Source of the DNA: CAZMCT01 sp964564785
GTDB taxonomy: Bacteria > Planctomycetota > Phycisphaerae > UBA1845 > Fen-1342
Reading direction: 5' to 3'
Length of the DNA: 7,460 nt
NCBI GenBank assembly: GCA_964564785.1
Contig: CAZMCT010000150.1
Coordinates: forward strand, 1-7,460
Below are positions 1 to 6,339 of this stretch, piece after piece. How positions within the stretch are numbered: the stretch's first letter is position 1; every line of letters begins with the position of its first letter. Position numbers and translations under genes: made by a program. The notes beneath the pieces were generated by a model. That model saw only the letters and a list, made by a program, of their open reading frames with translations, made no database searches and was not told the origin of the DNA.

Positions 1-2
1 AG

Positions 3-899
3 CCGTGGCTCACGCGGGCGGAACTGGCGGAGGTCGCGACGGAGCTGCGGCGGGCGCGGCTGGCCGACCGGCGGCGGCTGCCGGGCCTCAACCCCGAGCG
101 GGCCGACGTGATCGTGGCGGGGGCGGCGATCCTCGAGACGCTCATGGACGAGCTCGGGCTCAAGCGGATCGACACCAGCCGCCGTGGACTGCGCGACGGC
201 CTGCTGGTGGACTACCTGATGCGCACCGCACCGCGCCGCGAGCGGCTCTACGAGCTGGCGCCGCGCCGCCGCAGCGTGCTCCTGCTCGGCCGGCTGTGCG
301 GGTTCGACGAGTCGCACGCCCGCCGCGTGGCCGCCCTCGCGCTCGACCTGTTCGACTCCGCCGCCCGCGCGGGCCTCCACCGGTACGGCGCGGCCGAGCG
401 CGAGCTGCTCGAGTACGCGGCATTGCTGCACGACATCGGAACGTTCCTGTCGTTCGTCAACCACCAGGCCCACACGTATTACCTGATCCGCCACGCCGAC
501 CTGGTCGGCTTCGACCAGACCGAGATCGCGCTGGTCGCCGCGCTGGCCCGCTATCACCGCAAGGGGCGCCCGCGGCCACGCGACCCGGAACTTGCCGACC
601 TCGACGCGCGCGGCGTCGCGCTCGTGCGGCGGCTGTTCGTCCTGCTGCGACTGGCCGAGCGCCTGGAGCGCTCGCACCACGGCGTCGTCCGGCGAGCCCG
701 GCTGCGACGCGTGGGCAAGAACCTGGTGGCCCTGCGGCTCGTGGCTGAGGGCGACTGTGCGCTCGAGCTCAAGGCGGTCGCCAAGGACGAAAAGGCCTTC
801 GCCCGGGCGTTCGGAGCGCGGTTGATCGTCCACGCGCGGGCGGCTAGCGCAGGTTCCCCAACAGCGACATCGCGATCTCGGCCGCGATCAGCAGGATGA
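3..899 (+). CDS. ppx: Exopolyphosphatase / pppGpp phosphohydrolase family (Ppx/GppA), C-terminal part, 5'-truncated by the window edge
   Basis: The open frame runs in from the left edge (first full codon at 3) and gives 298 residues. Seen: the end of the actin-like phosphatase domain, with PGLNPERADVIVAGAAIL (residues 27-44) and GLRDGLLVDYL (62-72), both typical of Ppx/GppA. An HD-type helical domain follows, with His105, His143-Asp144 (LLHDIG) and YHRKG (184-188). Known for the family: hydrolysis of inorganic polyphosphate or of the gamma phosphate of pppGpp in the cytoplasm. Which of the two applies cannot be decided here, because the N-terminal catalytic half lies outside the window. The last 18 codons are read antisense to the 3' end of the converging RMD1 gene. 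This tail (Ala/Ser/Arg-rich) lies beyond the conserved domain and is probably dispensable. The family call is firm; the gene name is a family-level choice. Confidence 0.9.
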   Translation, partial: PWLTRAELAEVATELRRARLADRRRLPGLNPERADVIVAGAAILETLMDELGLKRIDTSRRGLRDGLLVDYLMRTAPRRERLYELAPRRRSVLLLGRLCGFDESHARRVAALALDLFDSAARAGLHRYGAAERELLEYAALLHDIGTFLSFVNHQAHTYYLIRHADLVGFDQTEIALVAALARYHRKGRPRPRDPELADLDARGVALVRRLFVLLRLAERLERSHHGVVRRARLRRVGKNLVALRLVAEGDCALELKAVAKDEKAFARAFGARLIVHARAASAGSPTATSRSRPRSAG

Positions 900-2013
900 T
901 GATCCACTCGAGTACTTCCGCCCGGCGACGGGCGCTGCGGTCCGAGATCTTCTGGTAAATGCTCTCCATGGTCTGCAACTTGCGGCGAATGCTCGAGTCC
1001 CACTCGGTGAGGTGGAAGCGCTGCGCCGCGAGGCGGTGCACCCGGGCGAGGTACTGATCGCCGAGCAGCTTCAGGGCGTTGCTCACACCCTCGTACAGCA
1101 GCGCGCTGTCGAGCTGGAGCTCGGCGATCCGCGACAGGTCGGCCGCCTTCGAGTCCAGGAACGGAGCCAGCGGCCCGGACGCCCGGGCCGACGCGCTGAA
1201 CGCCGCGCTCAGCGCCCGGTCCAGCCGGTCATCGAGGAACCGCATCTCCAGCAGCTCAACGTTCGCGTATTCGAGCACGGCCCGCACGTCGTCCAGCTCG
1301 CGCCCCAGCAGAAGCGCCGCGTTCCAGTCGATCAGCGTCAGGTCGCGCGGTCCGAAGGCGATCTGGCAGCCCAGCGCGTCGTCCACCTCCTGCTGCGACA
1401 GCGGTGCCCCCTCTGAACGCAGGATCTGCGCCAGCAACCCCGCGTGCTGCCGCACGAGCGCCGCCGGAGCGACGTCGTCCGCCAGCGACCACACGTGGAA
1501 CAGGGCGTAGTCCTCAACCAGGTCCGAGATGTCCGGTTTGTTCACCGCCGACGCCAGTGGCGGCAGCAGCCCCTCGACCACTCGTCGCGACGCCTCGAGC
1601 AGCGCCGGGTTGTCGTAGAGCTCACCGCTCAGTGCCAGCAGTCCGGGCAGCGAACCCGCCAGCGGAATGCTGTACTGGACGGAAACGGCCCCGAAATCGT
1701 AGATCAGGGCTTCCACGGCCGGCTCGGTCAGGTGCTCACCGACCGCGAGGGGGGCGGCGGTGTACACCACGCGCAGCGGCGCCGGCTCATACTCGAAGTA
1801 TTTGGGCGTGCGGCGCTGCTGGCGCAGCGCGCCGCGATGCCGCCCGGCCGAGATCCGCCGCTGCGCCTCGTCCAGGTCGATCGCCAGCCCGATGTCGTAC
1901 GCGAACAGGGCGTAGCACATGCCGCTCAGCCGCCGCAGGTCCGCGGCGGCTGCGGGATCCGGCCCGACCACGGGCCCCGTCGACCAGTCGCGCAGCTCTG
2001 GCTCGGTCAGCAT
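844..2013 (-). CDS. RMD1/DUF155 family membrane-anchored protein (COG1723-like)
   Basis: 389 residues. Seen: an N-terminal block with CYALFAYDIGLAIDL (residues 33-47) and a YDFGAVSVQYSIPL stretch. The C-terminal half is helical and charged, with DSSIRRKLQTMESIYQKI followed by RRRAEVLEW. It ends in one hydrophobic helix at about residues 368-385, leaving only four residues outside. This architecture (soluble alpha/beta N-half, helical C-half, LEWIII-type terminal membrane helix) is that of the Rmd1/Sif2 (DUF155) family. Yeast members act in meiotic nuclear division, and human RMND1 supports mitochondrial translation; the bacterial role is unknown. The ATG at 2013 is preceded by AGGGGA (2022-2027) with 8 nt spacing. 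The gene starts 23 bp after the HAD hydrolase stop, so the two are probably cotranscribed. Its 3' end overlaps the converging Ppx gene by 56 bp. No catalytic residues can be named. Confidence 0.75.
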   Translation of the reverse strand: MLTEPELRDWSTGPVVGPDPAAAADLRRLSGMCYALFAYDIGLAIDLDEAQRRISAGRHRGALRQQRRTPKYFEYEPAPLRVVYTAAPLAVGEHLTEPAVEALIYDFGAVSVQYSIPLAGSLPGLLALSGELYDNPALLEASRRVVEGLLPPLASAVNKPDISDLVEDYALFHVWSLADDVAPAALVRQHAGLLAQILRSEGAPLSQQEVDDALGCQIAFGPRDLTLIDWNAALLLGRELDDVRAVLEYANVELLEMRFLDDRLDRALSAAFSASARASGPLAPFLDSKAADLSRIAELQLDSALLYEGVSNALKLLGDQYLARVHRLAAQRFHLTEWDSSIRRKLQTMESIYQKISDRSARRRAEVLEWIIILLIAAEIAMSLLGNLR

Positions 2014-2036
2014 CGCGGCGGTCCCCTGCCGGATCT

Positions 2037-2726
2037 TCAGACGCGACTCGCCGGCGACCTGAGGACCTCGGTGACCAGCTCCGGCGTGAGCTCGGTGAGC
2101 GAGGCCACGACGCGCCGCGGCCCCGCCGCCGCCAGCACGGCGGCAGGGTGTGTGCCCGCCAGGCCGATCGGGGCCATGCCGGCTGCCCGCGCGGCCTGAA
2201 TGCCGACGGGGGCATCCTCGACAACCGCGCAGCGCTCCGGCGGCACACCCACGCGCTCGGCCGCGAGCAGGAATACGTCGGGCGCGGGCTTTCCGCGATC
2301 GATCTCGAAGCCGTGCACCTGCGCATCAAAGTAGCTCGCGATCAGCCCGAACGAGAGTACCACCTCGAGATTCTCGGGCGGCCCGGATGTGGCCACGGCC
2401 CGCGCGAAGCCGGCGCGGCGCAAGGCCTCGAGCGCCGCGCGGCAGCCCGGATTGAGCGGCACGCGCTCGGCGATCAGCTCGCGGTAGAGCGTCTCTTTCT
2501 GCTCGTCGAGCTGCTGAACCTCGGCCTCGCTCAGGCCGTCGCCCCAGAAGGTGCGGATGATGTCGCGGCTGGTCTGGCCGAAGCTGGCCCGGAAGCGCTC
2601 TTCCGAGAACTCGAGGCCGTACCGGTCGGCGAGCATCTGCCAGCTCCGCAGGTGCGCAGGCCCCGAATCCACAAGCACACCATCCATGTCAAAGATGACT
2701 GCACAACGCGCGGCTCGGTCGTACAT
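2037..2726 (-). CDS. HAD-superfamily hydrolase, beta-phosphoglucomutase-like subfamily
   Basis: 229 residues, the usual length for this subfamily. All four HAD motifs are visible: motif I FDMDGVLVDS with nucleophile Asp13 and acid/base Asp15, motif II TS at 113-114, motif III Lys146 (RGKPAPD), and motif IV Glu170-Asp171 (VVEDAPVGIQAA). A helical cap (about residues 25-90) is inserted after motif I. His25 (AHLRSW) and Arg54 fall where beta-phosphoglucomutase has its conserved cap-side His and Arg, so either a phosphomutase or a sugar-phosphate phosphatase is possible; the substrate cannot be read from sequence. The ATG at 2726 puts motif I at the normal distance from the N-terminus. Its upstream GGAAA is a weak Shine-Dalgarno. 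The gene is first in a two-gene unit with RMD1, 84 bp downstream of the pssA stop and behind a candidate promoter. No adjacent sugar gene hints at the substrate. Confidence 0.88.
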   Translation of the reverse strand: MYDRAARCAVIFDMDGVLVDSGPAHLRSWQMLADRYGLEFSEERFRASFGQTSRDIIRTFWGDGLSEAEVQQLDEQKETLYRELIAERVPLNPGCRAALEALRRAGFARAVATSGPPENLEVVLSFGLIASYFDAQVHGFEIDRGKPAPDVFLLAAERVGVPPERCAVVEDAPVGIQAARAAGMAPIGLAGTHPAAVLAAAGPRRVVASLTELTPELVTEVLRSPASRV

Positions 2727-2762
2727 CGGTGCATTTCCAGCGCGGGCCGGCGAACCCGCATG

Positions 2763-2796
2763 GGTATAGGATAACGGTCGCGGACGACCCGCCCAA
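2763..2796 (-). promoter_or_regulatory. Candidate promoter for the HAD-RMD1 gene pair
   Basis: On the minus strand, in the 84 bp gap after pssA, TTGGGC (2791-2796) is followed after 17 bp by TATCCT (2768-2773), which runs into TATACC (2763-2768). This is a short A/T-rich island in GC-rich DNA, about 40 bp upstream of the HAD start codon. The -10 matches 4 of 6 consensus bases and the -35 only 3 of 6, so this is a moderate candidate. Read-through from the pssA operon is also possible. Confidence 0.35.
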
Positions 2797-2810
2797 CCTC
2801 TGCGTCGCGG

Positions 2811-3764
2811 CTACTTCTCCACGCGCGCGACACCCTCCCGAGCAGGGGCGGCCGATGCTGACGCGTGCGTCGCGGCCGCCGGCAGCAGCGCCAGCGCCAG
2901 CCCGCTGGCCACGTAGCCCAGCGCCAGCACGACGATCAGCACCTCGAATGAATACCACCCCACGCCCAGGATCACGATCAACCAGACCAGGTGGCTCGGC
3001 GGCCGCCGACGCCGCACGTAAACGTTGAACACGTGCACGTAGTCGAGCCGGCTGACCATCAGCAGCCCCAAAGCGAACACGACCGGCGGCAGCGCCCACC
3101 GCAGGAGCGCGGCCGCCTCCATACCCCAGGCCGCCAGCCCGCTGGTGTGCAGATTCTCGTGCAGCGCGAGCAGGGCGGCGACCAGCGCCGCCGCGCCGGG
3201 GCTCGGCAGTCCGCTGAAGGCCCTCTGGGCCGCCTCCCCCTTCACGTTCTCCGCATTGTAGCGCGCCAGCCGGATCGCCGCGCAACTCACGTATACCAGC
3301 CCGCACAGCAATCCGAGCTGAAACAGCGGCCCCAGCCGGACGTACGTGTGCGCCGCATCCTCCGCGACCACGCCCGACGGCCGGAGCAGCACCGTCAAGA
3401 TCAACGCCGCGGGTGCAATCCCGAAACTGACCACATCCGACAGCGAATCGAGCTGCGCTCCGAACTCGCTCGTCCGCCGCGTCATCCGTGCCAGCCGGCC
3501 GTCCAGCGCGTCGAACACCATCGCCAGCAGGATCAGGTATGCGCCCGCCGCCACGTGCGTCGGAAAGAGCTGTTCGAGTCGCGGATGAAACACCCGCGGC
3601 TGAATCGCCGACCCGCCGTACTCCGCCCGTACCGAAAGCAGACAGAAGAAGACCGCGACGAAGCCGCAGATCAGGTTTCCCAGCGTCGCCGCCGCCGGCA
3701 ACAACCGGATACCAATCAGCCGTCGGGGCCGCTCCGCCACGGGATTGTCCGATACCTCGGCCAT
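2811..3764 (-). CDS. pssA: CDP-diacylglycerol--serine O-phosphatidyltransferase (phosphatidylserine synthase)
   Basis: 317 residues from the ATG at 3764. It joins CDP-diacylglycerol and L-serine to give phosphatidylserine and CMP at the cytoplasmic membrane. Seen: the complete CDP-alcohol phosphotransferase motif, D88-G89-x2-A92-R93-x8-G102-x3-D106-x3-D110, with an upstream Asp85. Around it are hydrophobic segments at about residues 25-45, 70-86, 112-128, 146-166, 187-203 and two or three more near the C-terminus, as in integral PssA enzymes. The RLARYN (165-170) and FSGLPSPGAAA (183-193) blocks are characteristic of PssA rather than PgsA. A loop of about 25 residues (46-70) separates the first two membrane segments. 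The gene starts 19 bp after psd, the next enzyme of the pathway. The frame stays open 27 codons further upstream, but that Arg-rich extension would overlap psd; the strong Shine-Dalgarno supports the start used here. Confidence 0.95.
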   Translation of the reverse strand: MAEVSDNPVAERPRRLIGIRLLPAAATLGNLICGFVAVFFCLLSVRAEYGGSAIQPRVFHPRLEQLFPTHVAAGAYLILLAMVFDALDGRLARMTRRTSEFGAQLDSLSDVVSFGIAPAALILTVLLRPSGVVAEDAAHTYVRLGPLFQLGLLCGLVYVSCAAIRLARYNAENVKGEAAQRAFSGLPSPGAAALVAALLALHENLHTSGLAAWGMEAAALLRWALPPVVFALGLLMVSRLDYVHVFNVYVRRRRPPSHLVWLIVILGVGWYSFEVLIVVLALGYVASGLALALLPAAATHASASAAPAREGVARVEK

Positions 3765-3767
3765 GGC

Positions 3768-3773
3768 ACCTCC
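3768..3773 (-). promoter_or_regulatory. Shine-Dalgarno of pssA, fixing its start
   Basis: GGAGGT on the minus strand ends 3 nt before the ATG at 3764, in the 19 bp gap between the psd stop and pssA. It is a near-perfect anti-16S match, though close to the start codon. It decides for this ATG over the in-frame ATG at 3845. Confidence 0.75.
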
Positions 3774-3783
3774 GCCGCCCGGT

Positions 3784-4485
3784 TCAGCCGCCCGGCTCCG
3801 TCTCGCGCGACTGCGACGCACTGCCCGCGCCATCGGCCGCCCCACCCCGCCACCGCGCGAGCACGGTCACCCCCGCCCGCACCGCGTCATGCAGCGACAC
3901 ACCGAGCTCCCAGCGCGAATCGTCCGGCACCGCGATCTCGGTCCGTGAGCCCAGCTTGATCATCCCGAAGCGCTCGCCGGCAGCCACGCGGTCTCCGGGG
4001 CGCAGCACGCACACGATGCGCCGGGCCAGAACGCCGGCAATCTGCCGCACCGCCACCGGCCCGGGCAGCGGCGACTCCGGCTCGAGCGTCACCGTGTTGC
4101 ACTCGTTACACGTGTCGGCCTCCGCCCGCAGCGCGTTCACGAACTTCCCCGGCCGGTACCGCACGTCTACCACCCGGCCTGCGCACGGCGCGCGGTTGAT
4201 GTGGACGTCGGTCACGCTCAGGAAGATCGTCATCCGCAGCATCGGCCGGCCGTCCGGACCCTCCGCGTTCCGCCGCAGCCCCACCAGCCTCCCGTCCGCC
4301 GGTGCCAGCAACAAGTCGGCTCCGCGCGGCGGTGTGCGCTGCGGATCGCGATAGAACGAGAGCAGCAGCAGCGCGAGTGCGGCCGGCACTACGGCCCACC
4401 ATCCGGCCAGCCAGCCGACCAGGACCGTCGCGGCCGCGCCGCTCAGCAGCGTGAGCGTCACCTCGCGTCGGGCGTAGGGTGCCAT
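3784..4485 (-). CDS. psd: Phosphatidylserine decarboxylase, short form
   Basis: 233 residues, in the size range of the short (about 200-235 aa) Psd class. It converts phosphatidylserine to phosphatidylethanolamine at the membrane using a pyruvoyl group formed by self-cleavage. Seen: two hydrophobic N-terminal segments (about 11-28 and 30-45), SFYRDPQR (43-50), APADG (61-65), VTDVHINRAP (91-100), the PGKF block (112-115), QIAG (148-151), and the cleavage motif MIKLGSR with Ser180 as the expected pyruvoyl source. Ser180 lies about 50 residues from the C-terminus, so processing should give a large beta and a small alpha chain, as is usual. The tail after about residue 212 (Gly/Ala/Ser-rich) is not conserved-looking. 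The ATG directly abuts the stop of the Cof-type gene (TGAATG), which suggests translational coupling. pssA follows immediately, giving adjacent consecutive pathway steps. Confidence 0.95.
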   Translation of the reverse strand: MAPYARREVTLTLLSGAAATVLVGWLAGWWAVVPAALALLLLSFYRDPQRTPPRGADLLLAPADGRLVGLRRNAEGPDGRPMLRMTIFLSVTDVHINRAPCAGRVVDVRYRPGKFVNALRAEADTCNECNTVTLEPESPLPGPVAVRQIAGVLARRIVCVLRPGDRVAAGERFGMIKLGSRTEIAVPDDSRWELGVSLHDAVRAGVTVLARWRGGAADGAGSASQSRETEPGG

Positions 4486-5319
4486 TCAGTCCAGCAGCTC
4501 CTCGATCACGCGGGCCACTCCACAGGCGTCGTTGGTGTCGGTGATGCGCCGCGCGGCCGCCTGCACCGCCGGGCGGGCGTTGCCCATCGCAATGCCCAGG
4601 CCGGCGTGCTCGAGCATCGCGAGATCGTTGACGTCGTCCCCGATCGCGACCGTGCGGCGCGGGTCGATTCCCCAGCGTCGGCAAAGCTGCATGATGCCGT
4701 ACCACTTGTTCACGTGCGGCGCAAACGCCTCGATCAGCGAGAGCCGGTACGGCGGAGCGTGCAGCACGTTGTGGACGAGCCGCCCGTCGAACGCCTCCGC
4801 CAGACGCCGCGACAGCGCCGTCAGCGGCTCCGGATCGTCGATGATCGACAGCCGCACCGGTGCCGCGCAGCCGGCCGGCAGCACGTCCGTGCAGTCGACG
4901 CGGCACGGCGAGCGCTCCAGCCACAGATCGACCGCCGCGTGCCGCCGCGGACCGCTCAGCATGTACCCGTCCGTGCCGCACTCGTCCGGGTCCGTGAGCC
5001 ACAGCACCGGGTAACCTTCGGCCCGCAACCACTCGGTCGCCGCCCGCGCCACCTCCGCGGCGATCGGGCTCCGCTCAAGTGTCCGTCCGCTCGCGACTTC
5101 GGTCACCAGCGCGCCGAACACTGTCACCGCCGCGTCGAGATCGAGTCCGATCTCGGCGATCACCGGCCGGGTCTCGGTAAACGCGCGCCCGGTGCAGAGC
5201 ACGATCTTCAGACCGGCCGCGTGGGCGCGATGCAGCGCGTCCCGGTTGCGCGGCGGCAGGGCGTGCTGCGCGTCGAGCAGCGTGCCGTCGAGATCAATCG
5301 CGAGCAGATCGTAGTCCAC
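4486..5319 (-). CDS. Cof-type HAD-superfamily phosphatase (IIB subfamily)
   Basis: 277 residues from a GTG at 5319. Seen: motif I IDLDGTLLD with Asp9 and Asp11, motif II CTGR with Thr43, motif III Lys205, and motif IV GDDVNDLAML (227-236). A large cap (about residues 85-195) sits between motifs II and III. This is the Cof/YbiV-type layout, whose characterised members dephosphorylate sugar phosphates, flavin precursors and similar small phosphates in the cytoplasm; the substrate here is unknown. The block after motif II reads VFGALV where the family normally has an NGA, so that Asn is replaced by Phe. The frame remains open to an ATG at 5472, but that would add 51 low-complexity residues and overlap the divergent NAD kinase start. 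The GTG has GAGGA 4 nt upstream and puts motif I at the expected N-terminal position. Its stop codon abuts psd. Confidence 0.88.
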   Translation of the reverse strand: MDYDLLAIDLDGTLLDAQHALPPRNRDALHRAHAAGLKIVLCTGRAFTETRPVIAEIGLDLDAAVTVFGALVTEVASGRTLERSPIAAEVARAATEWLRAEGYPVLWLTDPDECGTDGYMLSGPRRHAAVDLWLERSPCRVDCTDVLPAGCAAPVRLSIIDDPEPLTALSRRLAEAFDGRLVHNVLHAPPYRLSLIEAFAPHVNKWYGIMQLCRRWGIDPRRTVAIGDDVNDLAMLEHAGLGIAMGNARPAVQAAARRITDTNDACGVARVIEELLD

Positions 5320-5323
5320 CTGT

Positions 5324-5328
5324 TCCTC
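5324..5328 (-). promoter_or_regulatory. Shine-Dalgarno supporting the GTG start of the Cof-type phosphatase
   Basis: GAGGA on the minus strand, 4 nt before the GTG at 5319. The two in-frame Val codons further upstream that I checked are GTC and GTT, so they are not alternative starts. Only the ATG at 5472 competes. Confidence 0.6.
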
Positions 5329-5346
5329 GGGTTCGACGCCGCCGGC

Positions 5347-5375
5347 ATTCTCGCCGCTGCCCGCGGTTTTGGAAA
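5347..5375 (-). promoter_or_regulatory. Weak candidate promoter for the cof-psd-pssA operon
   Basis: On the minus strand TTTCCA (5370-5375) is followed after exactly 17 bp by GAGAAT (5347-5352), each matching 4 of 6 sigma70 consensus bases. This would start transcription about 20-25 nt upstream of the GTG at 5319. The location is right (divergent gap), but matches of this quality are easily found by chance. Confidence 0.3.
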
Positions 5376-5393
5376 CGGCGTGCCGGGCGCTTC

Positions 5394-5421
5394 CTGACGG
5401 CGCGGCCGGAGGGGGTATACT
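5394..5421 (+). promoter_or_regulatory. Sigma70-like promoter of the NAD kinase gene
   Basis: CTGACG (5394-5399), a 16 bp spacer, then TATACT (5416-5421), which matches 5 of 6 consensus -10 bases. It stands out in GC-rich surroundings and would give a leader of roughly 25 nt before the ATG at 5455. The leader contains a short tandem repeat of GGTTCC (5432-5447, flanked by CC and GG). Confidence 0.65.
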
Positions 5422-5454
5422 GCGCCGGGGACCGGTTCCGGTTCCGGAGCGCCC

Positions 5455-6315
5455 ATGAACCACGTCGCGCATCGCGTGCAGAGCGTCGCCCTCATCGGCT
5501 CACCGGACAAGCCGGGGGCCCGCGAGACGCTCAGCCGGGCCGGTCGGTGGCTGGCCGGCCGGGCAGCCGTGGTGTTCAGCGACCTGACGTACGACAGCCA
5601 GCGCGCGCTGGCGGCCGGACCGGACCTGCTCATGGTTCTCGGCGGTGACGGCACGCTCATTGCCGCCGTGCACGGCCTGCGCGAGCAGCAACTCCCCATC
5701 CTGGGCATCAACCTCGGCAAGCTCGGCTATCTTGCCGACTTCACGATCGAGGAGCTCGAGGCCGAAGGCGACTTCCTGTTCTCCGGGACGCTGCCGATCA
5801 CGCGGCGCGCGATGATGCACGTGGTCCTCGAGCGCGACGACGGAAGCATCGAAGCGTCACCGGCAGTCAACGATTGCGTCGTCCTGGCCGGCCCACCCTA
5901 TCACATGATCGAGCTGGTGGTTTCGGTCGACGGCGACGAGGTCGCGCAGATTCGCGGCGACGGGCTGATCGTGGCGACGCCCTCGGGCTCGACCGCCCAC
6001 AACCTCGCCGCAGGCGGCCCGATCCTCGAACCGACCGGCGCGTCGTTCATCCTGACGCCGATCTGCCCCCAGGCCCTCAGCTACCGCCCCCTGGTGCTCG
6101 ACGGCGGCCGCCGCATCGTCGTACGCATCGAGCGTGCCAACGAGGGTACGACCGTCGCCACCGACGGTCGCATGATCCGGCCCGTCCGGGCGGGCAACCG
6201 CATCATCATGTCCCGCTACGCGGCCGACTTCCTGCTCGTGCGTAACCCGCGCCGCTCGGAGTGGCACGCCTTGCGCCGCAAGTTGCGCTGGGGTGAGGGG
6301 CCGAACATGCACTGA
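5455..6315 (+). CDS. nadK: NAD kinase (ATP/polyphosphate-dependent NAD+ kinase)
   Basis: 286 residues, the normal length. It phosphorylates NAD+ at the 2' hydroxyl of the adenosine ribose to make NADP+, in the cytoplasm. Seen: the nucleotide motif GGDGT (63-67) with catalytic Asp65, GINLGKLGYL (84-93), the ND pair (139-140) at the position of the family NE/ND motif, and GDGLIVATPSGSTAH (168-182) continuing into the Gly-rich AAGGPIL loop. The residue after STA is His182, where most family members have Tyr. The C-terminal beta domain is complete to about residue 263, and the last 20 or so residues are basic and variable. GGAG (5446-5449) lies 5 nt before the ATG. The gene is transcribed alone, divergent from the cof-psd-pssA operon and convergent with the alkyltransferase gene. 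If the left-end Ppx handles polyphosphate, NAD kinases that accept polyphosphate would be a natural metabolic link, but that is speculation. Confidence 0.96.
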   Translation: MNHVAHRVQSVALIGSPDKPGARETLSRAGRWLAGRAAVVFSDLTYDSQRALAAGPDLLMVLGGDGTLIAAVHGLREQQLPILGINLGKLGYLADFTIEELEAEGDFLFSGTLPITRRAMMHVVLERDDGSIEASPAVNDCVVLAGPPYHMIELVVSVDGDEVAQIRGDGLIVATPSGSTAHNLAAGGPILEPTGASFILTPICPQALSYRPLVLDGGRRIVVRIERANEGTTVATDGRMIRPVRAGNRIIMSRYAADFLLVRNPRRSEWHALRRKLRWGEGPNMH

Positions 6316-6320
6316 TACCG

Positions 6321-6337
6321 CCGCGGCGCGCCCGCGG
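6321..6337. repeat. Hairpin between convergent nadK and ogt
   Basis: CCGCGG, a 5 nt loop CGCGC, then CCGCGG again, occupying most of the 24 bp gap between the two stop codons. Its position suits a bidirectional 3'-end structure. There is no T-run on either side, so it is not a canonical intrinsic terminator. Short GC palindromes are frequent in DNA of this composition. Confidence 0.35.
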
Positions 6338-6339
6338 AA

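Noticed and set aside
5..748. Long open frame on the plus strand in another frame over the Ppx gene
   Set aside because: The product is almost entirely Ala/Arg/Pro/Gly with no motif, and the overlapping frame from position 3 encodes clear Ppx/GppA motifs. It is a GC-bias shadow.
1404..2774. 456-codon open frame on the plus strand opposite RMD1 and the HAD gene
   Set aside because: The composition is Arg/Pro/Ala-rich without domains. It is fully antisense to two genes with recognised family motifs.
3765..3845. 27-codon N-terminal extension of pssA to the ATG at 3845
   Set aside because: It is Arg-rich, overlaps the end of psd, and is bypassed by the strong GGAGGT just upstream of the ATG at 3764.
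6321..6337. Intrinsic terminator between nadK and ogt
   Set aside because: The hairpin is real, but there is no T-run on either strand, so it is listed only as an inverted repeat.
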